The position numbers were made by a program, and so were the translations under genes. The notes beneath the pieces were generated by a model. That model saw only the letters and a program-made list of their open reading frames with translations, had not been told where the DNA came from and ran no database searches. A stretch of 64,000 nucleotides of DNA from assembly GCA_030847615.1 (NCBI GenBank), contig JAUMIR010000004.1:232914501-232978500 (forward strand). Reading direction: 5' to 3'. Below, in pieces: positions 9,201 through 20,036 of this stretch. Source of the DNA: Gambelia wislizenii. Taxonomy: Eukaryota; Chordata; Lepidosauria; Squamata; Crotaphytidae. Position 1 is the first letter of the stretch; each line of letters opens with the position of its first letter.

Positions 9201-12200
9201 TAGTAGCTGACTTCCAACAGAGAGCATAATTGCAGAGTTTCACTTCTGATAGCACACTGCAATGTCACTGAAGAATAAAGGATGCAAATCAGCTTTCACA
9301 CAGATAGCAGATATAGTATCTCTTTAATACTGGAGGTCTTAGAAGATCAGAGATCTGTGAAACCAGAATGCCAGAGTACAGCTTTGTAGGCTATATAAGT
9401 CAGCCACTCTTGGTTTGCAGATAAATTGTATAGTGCCTATTATGGGTGTGTTGAACTATAGCTGAATGGAACTTTTTCCATAGTTGATTTGAATGAAAAC
9501 ATGAGCAGCAGAAAGGAAAAACACAAGACCAGAATATTTAACATCAAATAATTTGGCCTCTGGGAACATTACAGTGAAACTAAGATTAAATCCAATGTAG
9601 TTTATTTTGTATAATTGACAGTCTAGGTATATAGTATCTGTGTCTGCTAGTGTATTTCCCTGTTATCTGCCAGAATAGCATTTATGTGAATCAGCAGGGG
9701 ACAGAAGATACATGTTCAATTTAACAAGGTTATACTGCCAATCAAGTGCAAACAATTGAAATTGCTCCTAAAGCCTCTTTAAGTCTTTCCTGAAATAATC
9801 ACAGAATAATTATCCCTCTGCCTCCATTAGAAGAGAGTCTTTAACACTCTATCCTAAAACTGCTGGTAGATGTGAGGGCATATAATGGTGTCCTGTACAA
9901 GTGATGCTGTGGCTTCATTGGCATTATTATTACTTTGCTACCACACATTTTACTGACATAAATAATACATTGGGAGAATTGCCTGTCAGGTTGTGTGCAA
10001 ATGGATTTTCCCCAGTAATTATCCATTTCTGCTTGTATTATACCTCTGCCATTTCAGCTTTGTGCAATGTTACTTTAACATATTTTTGGTGAAACTTACT
10101 CCTACTGTTCATTGTCATGATATACAGTGCAACATGTCATGATACTGTGCTGGTACAGCAAACACTGAACATTACCCCAAACATAAATATACTGGCAAAG
10201 AACATAATGAACGTGAAGAAAATATAGGTGTAATTCTTCAACCTACTTAAACATGGATAAGGCTCCCTCCTTTTAATGTGATTCAGCATTGAAAATGTTT
10301 ATGTCTGGGTGCAGACATTTTTCAGCCAACTACCTAGAGCTCCCTTCATCTGCTCCATTAAACCTTCCCTCAGTGGCACTGCACAGGGAGGGAAGACTTT
10401 TCTCCTGCTTCTTCCTGCAAGTTTATATGCATGAGTGCCAGTTGTTGTCCATGGAAATCTGGAAAAGTATTAATCTGAACAATTGCAAAGATAAAAACTC
10501 CAGTCCCATTTACTCTAGGGCCTTGCTTCTGAATAAACTGTGTGAGGTACATGTGGGCTTCTATATGTCATTAGACTGCAACTCTCATCACTTCTAGCCA
10601 ACATAGCCAACATTGAGGTTTGAAAGGAGTTGCAATTCAACAATATTTAGAGAACAACATATCCCTAACCCCCATAAGTAAGATCATACCATAGGTTGGA
10701 GTTATCTTTGAAAGGTGGGACCTTTTCCCCCAGATACGATCATTCAATAATATGTGTGTATAAAAATTGTGATTTTCTTTCTGAGTAAAAATTTTAATTG
10801 TGAATTAATCTGTTGGGAAAGGTAGTGCCCAGACCTTAACCCATAGACTGTCCAAATTTTGACTTTGAAAAAAACAGGCATGTTTCAGTTCTGAGTTGTA
10901 ATTACTTTGAGGGAGGAGCTTTCTTTCAATAACAAAAATGACTTCCTTAAGATAGTAGTGGTATGTGAAACTACATCTGGAACAACATGCTTTGTCTGGC
11001 TTCTTAGTGTTGTATGCCATTTTAAAATCAATAGCTGAAGTTCTAAATAGGGATATTTAAGCTGGGGTAGCCAACTTTTTGCGAGTGTAGGGCCACACTG
11101 ATGACTGCAGGTAGCTATATTTTCCAATAAATCTATGAGGAATAAACCTATCTATTATGCAAGTCAGATATTTAGCATGTACTGATGGCTTGCAAGGGGG
11201 ACTGATTGAATAGCCATCTGTCACCCACTTACAGCTTCAGACCTTACTGGCTGCCCTTTTAAGCAGGTCTGGATGTGTGAGAGAAAAATGGTTGGAGTTG
11301 TAAGGCTGCCTTATTCCATGTTTCCAACTTCTTCAAGCACTTTCAGGTTGTCCTGGAGAATGCAAGGCACTGCTATTAGATCTGACAAGAATGGAAGGAT
11401 GGTAGGTAAGAATGAGAATGATATGGCTTGTCAGTGTATTTCTTCCCTTTTTACCTTTATAAGCTTCTTCCGTGACAGTAGAACTTCAACTAGTGTATCC
11501 CCCCAGAAAACATCGGCATACCAGGAACGGTAATCTGTTGAATTCCATGTGCTTCTGTGGAGGCGCTCTGAATGCTAATGTCTGAACAAGTAAGCAAAAG
11601 GCCAGGACTTATATTTATTTTAAAAGTTTATAAAGTAGTGTTTTGATTCTTAGAAGAGCCACCAAGGCATCTTGTATAATATGGCTTGTGTGGTATACAT
11701 TCCCATTCAATCCAGTACCTCCCTCTGCCCCTGCATACACACCAAAAGACCCCTTTAACAGGCCTGAGTTTCACTCTGTCTAGTAAATCTCTTTCAGGGA
11801 AAATTTATGATTCTGAATTCATGAGGCTTTATAATAAAAATCTCCCATCCATGTTAGAACAACTGCATGGCATATGATCTGCTCCCTCATCTGTAATGTA
11901 GGAATTGTAAAGCCCAGTCCTAAACCTTCCCAAGACACCAACATTCTCAGTCTGTTTCATTCCATTGTTTAAGGCACAGAGGCCCTAGAAAGGAAATGGT
12001 GGGAACATGCTAAGCTGAAGTTGATCCCTTATTTACACAGAAATTCAAAACATAGCTAAATCATTCAGATAAATAAAGACATGATGTTTGAATGAGAATT
12101 TTAATGTCTTAACTCATTTGAGCAATTTACCAGTGTTTCAGAATTCTTCACAAATAAGGAACTGGGAACATGTATGGAACCTTCAGGCTTGTTGGGAATA

Positions 12201-12290
12201 TAAGATGGGTGGCCCTGGCCTCGATTCCTTTGTTTTAGGATAGTGGAAAATAGTTTCAGTGAGCTTATGGAATACTGTTCTTAGGTTGTT
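9201..12290. other. Mostly unique DNA with small repeat fragments
   Basis: Within this 3.1 kb I see only a hAT-like MITE fragment at about 10340-10430 (reverse orientation, GAAGACTTTTCTCCTGCTTC) and a diverged palindromic TGCAACTC/GAGTTGCA MITE at about 10566-10655. No coding exon can be supported. Confidence 0.5.
10340..10430 (-). mobile_element. hAT-like MITE fragment
   Basis: The bases CCTTCCCTCAGTGGCACTGC followed by GAAGACTTTTCTCCTGCTTC match, in reverse, the middle of the element at 17080-17464 and run in the same direction as the copy at 35756-36151. Neither terminus is preserved. Confidence 0.65.
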
Positions 12291-12311
12291 GAAAGTGGCT
12301 AGTGTCTTTTA
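12291..12311. repeat. Left target-site duplication of L1
   Basis: This 21-bp direct repeat starts GAAAGTGGCTAGTGTC and is identical to 16338-16358. It abuts the inverted ORF2 segment. Confidence 0.93.
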
Positions 12312-15300
12312 ACAACACTCTCCAATTTCCCTTTTCTATCTGCTTTGGTAATACAGAGGTGATGTTCAATAAGTATAGTTTTGGATCCATACTAAATTGA
12401 GTGCTTAGCATTTTTTGAATTAGTGTATGTATCTTTTGCCAGAATTTCCTAACTACTGGGCAATTCCACCATAGATGATACATAGAGCCTACTTCTTTAG
12501 CACACCTCCAGCATCTATTGTCTTTCAGCTTATAAATTTTACAAATTTTTGATGGTGTTAAGTACCACCTATTGAACACTTTAACATAGTTTCCTTTTAA
12601 GTCTTGACAGGCCGTAAATTTGTTAGTTTTCAACCATGCCTCTTCCCACTCTGCCAATGTGATGTTCTCTCCTATGTCTCTTGCCCATTTTACCATTACA
12701 TTTTTAACCACCTCCGATTCTAACTTCCTTTGTAGCAATATATTATAGAACTTCGATATTCTCTTTTTTCCCCCCTTCCATATTATTTTATCTAACTCAC
12801 TTCCTTCCAAATCAAATTCATATACTTTTTGGTCTTCTTTGTACCTACTAAATAACTGTCGATAAGCCAACCAATAAATATGCCACCCTCCTTCTACTAT
12901 CTCTTCCATGGTTTTAAATTCATGAGTGTTGTCCTCCTTCCAGTTGCATAGATCGTCATACTGTAGCCATCTATTTGTATTGGTCCATCTTCTTGTGAAG
13001 GCCTCTTGCGGCGAGATCCATTTTGGCATCTTACTGTAGTATTTTTGCTTTACCTTCTGCCATATCCTTAGTATTGCCCTTCTCACTATGTTGTTATTGA
13101 AATCCTTATGCACTTTTTCCTTCTCATACCACACATACGCGTGCCAACCAGCCCGTCTCCTTCAATAGTTAATAATCTCTTGTTTCTTAATTTTATCCAC
13201 TCACTCGCCCATATCATACTACTAGCCATGTAGTAAGTTTGCATATCCGGAACCGCCAGGCCACCTCTCTCCTTTCTATCAATCATGGTTGTCCACTTAA
13301 TTCTCGCTTTCCGACCCCTCCATATAAATTCTCTTAAATCTTTTGTCCATTTTCCAAGTAATTTATCATTAGTTAAGATCGGGATTGCCTGAAAAATATA
13401 TAGAATTCTGGGTAATATCAACATCTTTACTGCCGCTACTCTGCCTAACAATGTTAAATTTAGTTTCTCCCATTTCTTCATATCTGATTTTATCACTCCC
13501 CACACCTTGTTATAATTATTTTCTACTAAATCCATATTTCTGTTGGTTACCCAGATCCCTACGTACATTGCTTTTTTCACCATCTTACATCCTGCTATTT
13601 TTCCCAGTTGTTCTTCTTCTTTTTTTGACATGTTCTTTGTTATAATCATCGTCTTTTCTTTATTAATTTTAAATCCGGAAAAACTACCAAATATTTCCAT
13701 TGTTTCTAATAGCTTTTTGATATTCTTTTCTGGGCTTTCTAGAATTAGTGCCAAATCATCCGCGTAAGCCTGAATTTTATATTCCTGATCCAGGCTTCTC
13801 AAACCCGGTATTTCCCCTTCCATACGGATCTTATGAAGGAGAATCTCTAATGTAACTATAAAGAGTAGCGGTGATAGGGGGCACCCCTGATGGGTTCCTT
13901 TCTGAATAAGTATTGATTTTGTTAAGTTCCCGTTGATTTTGATAAAGGCCTCTTTGTTTATCATAAATTTTTGTAAAGTTGTTTATCATAAATTGGCCTA
14001 TGCCCAGTTTCTTAAGTACCTGTATTAGAAATGTCCATCTAACACTATCAAAGGCCTTTTCCGCGTCTGCAAAATAAATGCAGCTTTTTTCTCATTGTTT
14101 CTTTCATAGTACTCAAGGGCGTTGATAACTATTCTAATGTTATCTGAAATTGACCTGCCCGGTAGAAATCCATTTTGATCTGGATGTATCATCTCTGTTA
14201 ATATTGGTTTAATTCTGTTAGCTAATATTGTAGTGTAAATTTTATAGTCTACGCATAACAGGGAGATTGGGCGATAATTCTTAACATCTTTTGTATCTTT
14301 CCCTTCTTTCGGGATTACCGTAATGTGAGCTGTATTCCATGTTTCTGGGACTCCGTCTACCTCTATTTGATTGATTGTATGAAGAAAGTTGTTAATTATT
14401 TCCTCCTCAAATATCTTGTAGAAAGACGCCGTGAAGCCATCTGGTCCAGGTGACCTTCCTGTTTTAAGTTGTTTTATAGCTATTGAGACTTCTTCTTTTG
14501 TAAATGGTTCTGAGAGGCGAGTTCTTTGATCTTGGGGGATTTCGGCAAACATGTTGTCTTCTATATACTTTTCTAATTCTATCTGATTTTCTTCTTTGCC
14601 TTGTTCTTTATATAGTTTCGTATAGTAAGAATGGAACACTTTCTCAATATCTTCTTGGTTTGTGAGTAACCCTCCTTCATGTTCAATTTCCGTAATCGTC
14701 TTCCTTTCATTTTCTTTCCTAAGCTTATATGATAGCCATCTCCCCACTTTGTTAGCTTGTTCAAAATGTCTTTGCTTAATTCTTTGAAGTTTATTTCCTA
14801 CCTCTTCTAATAACATCGCGTTAGGCTCTTTTTGTAAGAATTTTATCTCATTTTGAATATTCTTACTATTAGGTTGTTGATTTAATTCCTGTTCTTTAAT
14901 CTTTAATTCTTGATAAAGCTTATTTTCTTTTTCTTTTCTTTCCTTTTTTATCTCTGCTCCTCTCTGTATGAACAGACCTCTTATAGTGGCCTTAAATGCA
15001 TCCCAAATTGTTTTCTTTTTTAATTCTTCTGTGTTGTTCACGTCAAAGAAAAAATTGATTTCCTTCTTAACCTTTCCAATAAATTCTTCATCTTTTAGAA
15101 TGTATTCATTTAATCTCCAAACATACTCAGATTTCAAAATGTTAAGATTTAGCTTAATTGGATTATGGTCCGAGATGATTTTTGGGAGGATTTCCATCTT
15201 TTTAATCTTTGGTATCAGGGGTATTGATGTCCAGAACATATCTATTCTGGACATGGTTTTATACACATCTGAGAAAAAGATATATCCTTTTTTGTTTCCA

Positions 15301-15620
15301 TATTTTTCAGTCCAGACATCTATTAGGTTGAACTCCTCCATTATATCATTACACACATTTGGTAATTTACCTTCAGCCCTTCTCTTCCTATCGCTAATTG
15401 ACCTGTCTCTGTTTCTGTTCAGCACACCATTGAAATCTCCCGCCAAGAGAATAACTTCTTTCCCCAACTTTGCCATATCCATTTGTAGTTTTTTATAGAA
15501 TTGACTTTTCCTTTCCAAGGGTGCGTATATTGCTATCACTACTAATTTGAGATTTTCCAATTTTATTTCCACTCCTAAGTAGTGACCCTCCTCATCGTTT
15601 AAGACCTGTCTGGCAGCGTA
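12312..15620 (-). pseudogene. L1 ORF2 segment (endonuclease C-part to after RT), frame-broken
   Basis: Read on the - strand, the first frame (15572-14025) covers the second half of the apurinic-type endonuclease (AIYAPLERKSQFYKKL, then AGDFNG) and the start of reverse transcriptase (NYRPISLLCVDYKIYTTILA, GFLPGRSISDNIR). The second frame (13964-13086) has QGCPLSPLLF and the catalytic YADDLAL box. The third (from about 13134 down) carries the C-terminal domain with a Cys/His-like CWRCAKEVGSMYHLWWNCP. Single-base frameshifts lie near 14083 and near 13140-13170, with another defect close to 13970. The first endonuclease residues and ORF1 are missing, as expected for a 5'-truncated copy. It is not functional. 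Confidence 0.92.
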
Positions 15621-16337
15621 TTTTTTATACTTAATTACTGCAGCCAGAATATATATTGCATCTAAATGGAAAAGAAGTGAACAGTTACAGATAGATGATT
15701 GGCTTCATAAAGTGATAGACATGAAAAATAATGATGTGTTGACACATATTTTGAACAGAAAAAATACGATTAAGGTAGAAGAGGAGTGGCGACCATTACT
15801 TAATGTCTGTAAAAGAAGGTGGAATATAGGGAAAAGTACTTGAGATTTAAATACATAAAACAAATATGAAAGGAACTATAGGTGAATAATAATAAGGACA
15901 AGACTGATATAAGGGATGAAGTTCAGGAACATCAATGGGAACAGTAAACGTTAAAGGGAATATGGTTGGGGAGAAGTAAGAGATTGACAATTTTGAATAA
16001 ACTCCACTAAAGTCAAATGAAAGTAAGTTAAAGAAGGAACATTAGAAGAGAACGATAAAGGAAGTACCTGAGATGGATTTACGGGGGAAGTAAATTATGT
16101 AAATATATAAAGAAAAAGAAAATGTGCTTGAAAATGTGTTGGAAAATAGAGAAGGTTCTTGACAAGTGGGATCAGGAAACATTAATGAAACAATATAAAT
16201 ATTGTAATATTAATGATACAGGAATTTAGAAGTGGAGGAAGATTAAGAGGACTTTTATTTTATTACATATTTTTCGTGGATTAAGCATAATGTATGTACG
16301 TTTTGTGTGTGTGTTTAATAAAAATATTAATAACATA
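15620..16337 (+). mobile_element. L1 3' segment: ORF2 C-terminus and 3' UTR
   Basis: The + frame reads ITAARIYIASKWKRSEQL, then DDWLHKVIDM and EEEWRPLLNVCKRRW, ending at a TGA near 15840. This is the typical end of L1 ORF2. About 490 bp of AT-rich 3' UTR follow, with a terminal AATAAAAATATTAATAA. There is no long pure poly(A) tail, only this AT-rich tail. Confidence 0.85.
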
Positions 16338-16358
16338 GAAAGTGGCTAGTGTCTTTTA
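16338..16358. repeat. Right target-site duplication of L1
   Basis: This is the second copy of the 21-bp direct repeat at 12291-12311, directly after the L1 tail. Confidence 0.93.
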
Positions 16359-17071
16359 GGCTTGTTTTTTTTTAAATATTGATTTTAAATTGTCCTGACT
16401 TTTAAAAAAATTGTCTTTGCATTGTTTTGTTTTGCTAGTAAGTACCACTGAATATTTCACATAAAGGGGGTAAATGTGTTGTTGTTCATGATGATTTGTA
16501 TGAATGACTTTGTATTGTTTTGTTTGATTACAAGTAGCCTTGAGTATATCACTTAAGGGGGTGAATGTGCTGTTGTCCTTTGCTGCTGCTGTTGGTCCAT
16601 TCATTTCATCAGCCTGCTCGTCCCAACTTCTCCTAGGTCCAAGTCAAGAGTACATATATTATTATTTTATTTTATTTTCTAAATTTCTATACCGTTTATC
16701 AGTGCCAAAGCACTCCCTAAGCGGTTTACAATGTGAAAACATGTAAAAATAAGACAAATCAAAGTAACTATTAAAATAATTTTTAAAAACATGTAAAAGT
16801 TAAAACAATAAAAACACATAAACACACACCCTAATAAAAATACTATACAGTACATAAAATCCATTAATCTTTCCTTAGGCTTCAACACACAAGAAATTCT
16901 TCACTATTATCATCACCACCACCACTACTTACTGAACTTCTCAAGTTAAAAATAACACACACTGTGCTCTTGATGCAGTGGCAATGACATTGTTTTTGCA
17001 AGTGATTTCCAAAACAGTCCTCCCTGTGCTAAGCAGCAAGTTGCTACTGGGCTTCATTTACTTTATTAAGG
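16359..17071. other. AT-rich DNA without clear feature
   Basis: No coding exon is seen. A short motif at about 16680-16735 (ATACCGTTTATCAGTGCCAAAGC and following, broken here as a near repeat of 29715-29760) looks like a small dispersed repeat ending in GCACTCCCTAA. Confidence 0.4.
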
Positions 17072-17079
17072 GTCTACTC

Positions 17080-17464
17080 CAGTAGTTCTTAACCTGTGGC
17101 CCAGGGACCCCTAGGGGGCCATGGTGTTCTCACAGGGGATCCATGAAAGCTTCTTGGCCCACCTCCTGCCTGCAGTAGAGCAGCCACTTGACAGGAGCCA
17201 AGGCAAAGGCTGGCTGGCTTGGCCTGCGCATTGCCATTCAATCTGCTCCAGCTACCAACTTCCAGGAAGAAGCAGGAGAAAAGTCTTCCCTCCCTTGTGC
17301 AGTGCCACTGAGGAAAGGTTTCATGGATGGTGTAATTGTAGTATTATTATTAGATATGGTTGTTGTTGTTATTGGTTTTAAATATTGTGTTAAGTCTTGG
17401 GGGTCCACAGCAATAAAAGATATTTACAGGAGGTCCCTGGTAAAGAAAAGGTTAACAGCCACTG
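17080..17464 (+). mobile_element. hAT-like MITE with perfect 8-bp TSD
   Basis: The termini CAGTAGTTCTTAACCTGTGG and GGTTAACAGCCACTG are inverted. The element is flanked by an identical 8-bp duplication, GTCTACTC, at 17072-17079 and 17465-17472. An 8-bp duplication and CAG-type ends are diagnostic of the hAT superfamily. It carries no transposase. A second copy lies at 35756-36151 and fragments lie at 104-142 and 10340-10430. Confidence 0.92.
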
Positions 17465-17611
17465 GTCTACTCCATATCCCCCACTCCGCAAACCCCTCTC
17501 CTGTCAAACCTGATGAAGACAAGAGAGAGCAGCAGCCACTAACTACCATGCATGCCTCCTTCTTTGCATAACAGAGAGACTGGCAACAAGAAGAATGTGC
17601 CCCATTCCAGC

Positions 17612-17813
17612 CAGGGCCGGTTTAAGGGCCCTGCAGCACCTGCAGCACCCCATTATTGGGGGGGGGGGCATAGTAACCCTCCTGCAAAAACATTATTAGG
17701 AATCATCTGAATATCCTGTACTGTGAATAGGTTAGGTTAGATTCTCAGATAAACATATGCCCCCCCCCAATAAAGCATTGCAGGGGCTCCCAAAATTCCT
17801 TAAACCGGTCCTG
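17612..17813. mobile_element. hAT-like MITE (CAGGGCCGGTTTAAGG family), complete
   Basis: The ends CAGGGCCGGTTTAAGG and CCTTAAACCGGTCCTG are near-perfect inverted repeats. TTCCAGC flanks both sides (17605-17611 and 17814-17820), as a 7- to 8-bp target duplication. It matches the partial copy at 1-103. It lies just upstream of the SLC66A2 promoter block. Confidence 0.88.
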
Positions 17814-18013
17814 TTCCAGCCCCACTAAACCCGACCGGGGTTCTTCCTCTTCCGCACTTGGCAGGAATCAGTTCTTCCATCCTCTTCTGAAGTCACTCGC
17901 TTGGAGGGGGAAAGAGGTCGCCTTCTAGGACCCAGGAGACACCGGGCCAGAAGGTATGGCGAGGGGGAGGGAGGGAGGAAGGAGGCGGTTCTTTCCATGG
18001 ACCGGGGCTGCGG

Positions 18014-18021
18014 TGACGTCA
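18014..18021. promoter_or_regulatory. Perfect CRE palindrome (TGACGTCA)
   Basis: This is the full eight-base consensus site for CREB/ATF factors, placed inside the CpG-rich block upstream of the exon 1 donor. CREs in this position are common in CpG-island promoters. Occupancy is an inference. Confidence 0.65.
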
Positions 18022-18320
18022 CAGTCGAGGCAGGGCTCCTCTCGCCGCTCCTGGATGCTGCTGCTGCTGCTTTGGCTGCTTCTGCTGACTCCTGCGGCGG
18101 GCTTTTGGGGCGGCGGCGGCTGTAAGGGGAGGCGGAGAGGGGCTCCGGAGCGCCGCTGCGCGCAAGGGGTGTCCAGGCGAGCACTGCCCAGGCGACGCGG
18201 GTTTAGGGGGTCCCCGCTCCGGGAGCAGGAGATGCGCGGGGCTGGGTGGCAAGAGGGGCCCTTCATGGCAGCAGCAGCAGCATCGCCCACCCCTGCTGAG
18301 ATGTGGAGGCGACAGCCAAG
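18022..18320 (+). other. SLC66A2: Probable SLC66A2 exon 1 (5' UTR); 5' end not defined
   Basis: The 3' boundary is supported by a strong donor, CAAG followed by GTGAGC at 18321-18326. The first coding exon has its own acceptor at 21791 and the initiator codon well inside it, so a separate upstream 5' UTR exon is required. The start given here is only a working boundary after the CRE. An open frame (ATG at 18055) begins with a leucine-rich stretch resembling a signal peptide. Spliced to 21792 it runs into a stop after two codons, so it would be an upstream ORF and not an N-terminal extension. Confidence 0.55.
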
Positions 18321-18756
18321 GTGAGCGGGAGAAGGAGGCGCGGGAACGGCCAGGGGTCACGCACGTCCCAGACCCCCCCTTCCTCCCTTCCCATGGAGGG
18401 GCTGCGGAGCTCCCCGTCTCTCCTGCATCTCCTGGTAGCAGCTGGAGAGAGTGGCTGCTGCTAGGAAGGGAGTCAGATGGGAAGAGAGGCTTTGTGCGAG
18501 GGAGCGGCAGCTGCCCCTTCGAAAGGCACCCAGGAGTCACCGAAAACATAAGACTCTTCACGAGTCACAGAGGAAGAGGAACTGCCTTAACTTGGGAAGA
18601 GTTTTATGGCCCTTATCCTAAAGGCTGAGTGTATGTGGGATAATATAGCCCAGCACCCAGAGGGGCTCAGCAGCCTCGGGGTCTCAGTCGTCCTCTGCAC
18701 AGTCCCAGCACAGTCCTCTGTTCATCTTGTTACACAGCTGTGTTATTTTATGTATA

Positions 18757-18769
18757 CATACACACACAC

Positions 18770-18804
<35 letters not shown>

Positions 18805-19012
18805 GCACACTATATACACACACGCACACTATACACACACACGCACACTATACACACACAGTATATATATATATATATATATACTGTACACACACACACT
18901 ATATATATATATATATACACACACACTGTATATATATATATATATATACACACACACAATGTATGTATGTGTATATATATACACACACACACATATACAT
19001 ATATATATTAGT
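18757..19012. repeat. Compound (CA)n/(TA)n microsatellite
   Basis: Alternating runs of ACACAC and TATATA, with occasional ACGCAC units, fill about 250 bp of intron 1. Every reading frame here gives only Tyr/Ile/Thr/His repeats, so no gene is present. Confidence 0.95.
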
Positions 19013-19282
19013 GTTTAGGGTGTAGTTAATCATGGAAACTCAGTAGCACATTTGGAAAGAGAGGGATGGTGATCACAAGAGGGGAGTCTTGAAGAACTGC
19101 TTTCACTGATTCTGGAGGACCCTAATGGAGACACAGAAGCAGTTGAGATGTTTCTTCTTTTCAATAATTCCTCCCCATGGTTACTGTTTATTGTCCTTTC
19201 TTGATATTCTTTCTTCCAGGAATCACTTTTCTTCCCTCCCTCCTTTAATTTCTGATGAACAATTAGTAGGGCAGATATGTTA

Positions 19283-19425
19283 GAATCATAGAATCATAGA
19301 GTTGGAAGAGACCTCAAGGGCCATCCATTTCATCCCCCTGCCATGCAGGAATACACAATCAAAGCTCACCCAACAAATGGCCATCCAGTTTCTGTTTAAA
19401 AACCTCCAGAGAAGGAGATTCTGAA
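19283..19425 (-). mobile_element. CR1 LINE 3' end
   Basis: ATCATAGAATCATAGAGTTG is the reverse of the CR1 3' octamer tail. The following CCTGCCATGCAGGAATACAC and CAGTTTCTGTTTAAAAACC match, in reverse, the 3' ends of the copies at 7740, 24250 and 61900. Only about 140 bp survive. Confidence 0.9.
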
Positions 19426-20036
19426 GAGATGTATTAATGTGCGTTCACCAAACAATTTAGATAACCAGTTAAACCATTTTTTAAACTTTTAAAAAAGGTG
19501 CCATATTACTTAGGATTAGATTATAACTATTTTTTTTAAAAAAAAAACAGAAGTAATTATAAAACGCGCACTTGGGAAGTCTATCTTAGAAGAAGGATTC
19601 CCCTCCCTCACACAGAGTGGTGTATGTCTCTTTAAGATTTCCTGCTGTGACACTTGTGTGCATGACCTAAAAGCAAATAATGCAAAGTAAAAGCAAAGTT
19701 ATACTATTAGTTTTAATGAGGAAAAAGTACAGTACAGTGATTAAAAGTCATACATAAAACATTTAAATTAGTTTTATTGTTTTGCAAGCTTCCTAGAAAT
19801 ATGTAAATTTCCTGGAAATATGATTGAAGAGCGGTATACAAATACATATTATAATACATATTAATTGCTAAGGTGCAATTAACTGCTAATTAATTGCTAA
19901 GATCTAATTAACACCCCTAATCAACATTTTATCTCCTCAATTTCCCATGATTTGAAGTAAAAGTCTTTTAAAGTGGGGTATATCCGCTTGCAATCTGGAA
20001 ATGTGCTGAGCCATTTACAGGATGCTTCCAGCCAAC

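Larger units (their letters stand above)
12291..16358 (+). mobile_element. L1 retrotransposon insertion with 5' inversion and 21-bp TSD
   Basis: The insertion is bounded by a perfect 21-bp direct repeat beginning GAAAGTGGCTAGTGTC, at 12291-12311 and 16338-16358. The right part (about 15620-16337) is the L1 3' end in + orientation and closes with a TTTAATAAAAATATTAATAA tail. The left part (12312 to about 15620) is the preceding stretch of the same ORF2 in inverted orientation. The two parts are nearly adjacent in the L1 protein: the inverted part ends at GNWRVLL and the direct part begins near ITAARIYIASKWKR. This is the classic product of twin priming during target-primed reverse transcription. 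The perfect duplication and few frame breaks suggest a fairly recent insertion. Confidence 0.93.
17880..18420 (+). promoter_or_regulatory. SLC66A2: CpG-rich promoter block of SLC66A2
   Basis: The block is strongly GC-rich, with many CG dinucleotides (GGGCGGCGGCGGC, GAGCGCCGCTGCGCGC, GCGACGCGGG). The DNA on both sides is AT-rich and CpG-poor. It sits 3.4 kb upstream of the first coding exon, in the position expected for a housekeeping-type CpG-island promoter. It ends with a good splice donor at 18321. No TATA box is evident. The assignment to this gene is by position and strand; no transcript evidence was available. Confidence 0.75.

Noticed and set aside
13385..13767. + strand hydrophobic frames
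   Set aside because: They are antisense shadows of the L1 reverse transcriptase encoded on the - strand.
14968..15498. 176-codon + strand frame rich in Phe, Ser and Leu
   Set aside because: It is the antisense of the Lys/Glu-rich L1 ORF2 segment and has no homology that I recognise.
18019..18561. 180-codon - strand frame across the CpG-rich block
   Set aside because: CpG-rich DNA lacks stops by composition. The product is Ser/Pro/Arg-rich and lies antisense to the exon 1 region.
18757..19012. CRISPR-like repeat array
   Set aside because: The repeats are simple CA/TA runs of variable length without spacers; a microsatellite in a vertebrate intron.
18606..19025. 139-codon frame in intron 1
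   Set aside because: It is translation of the TA/CA microsatellite.
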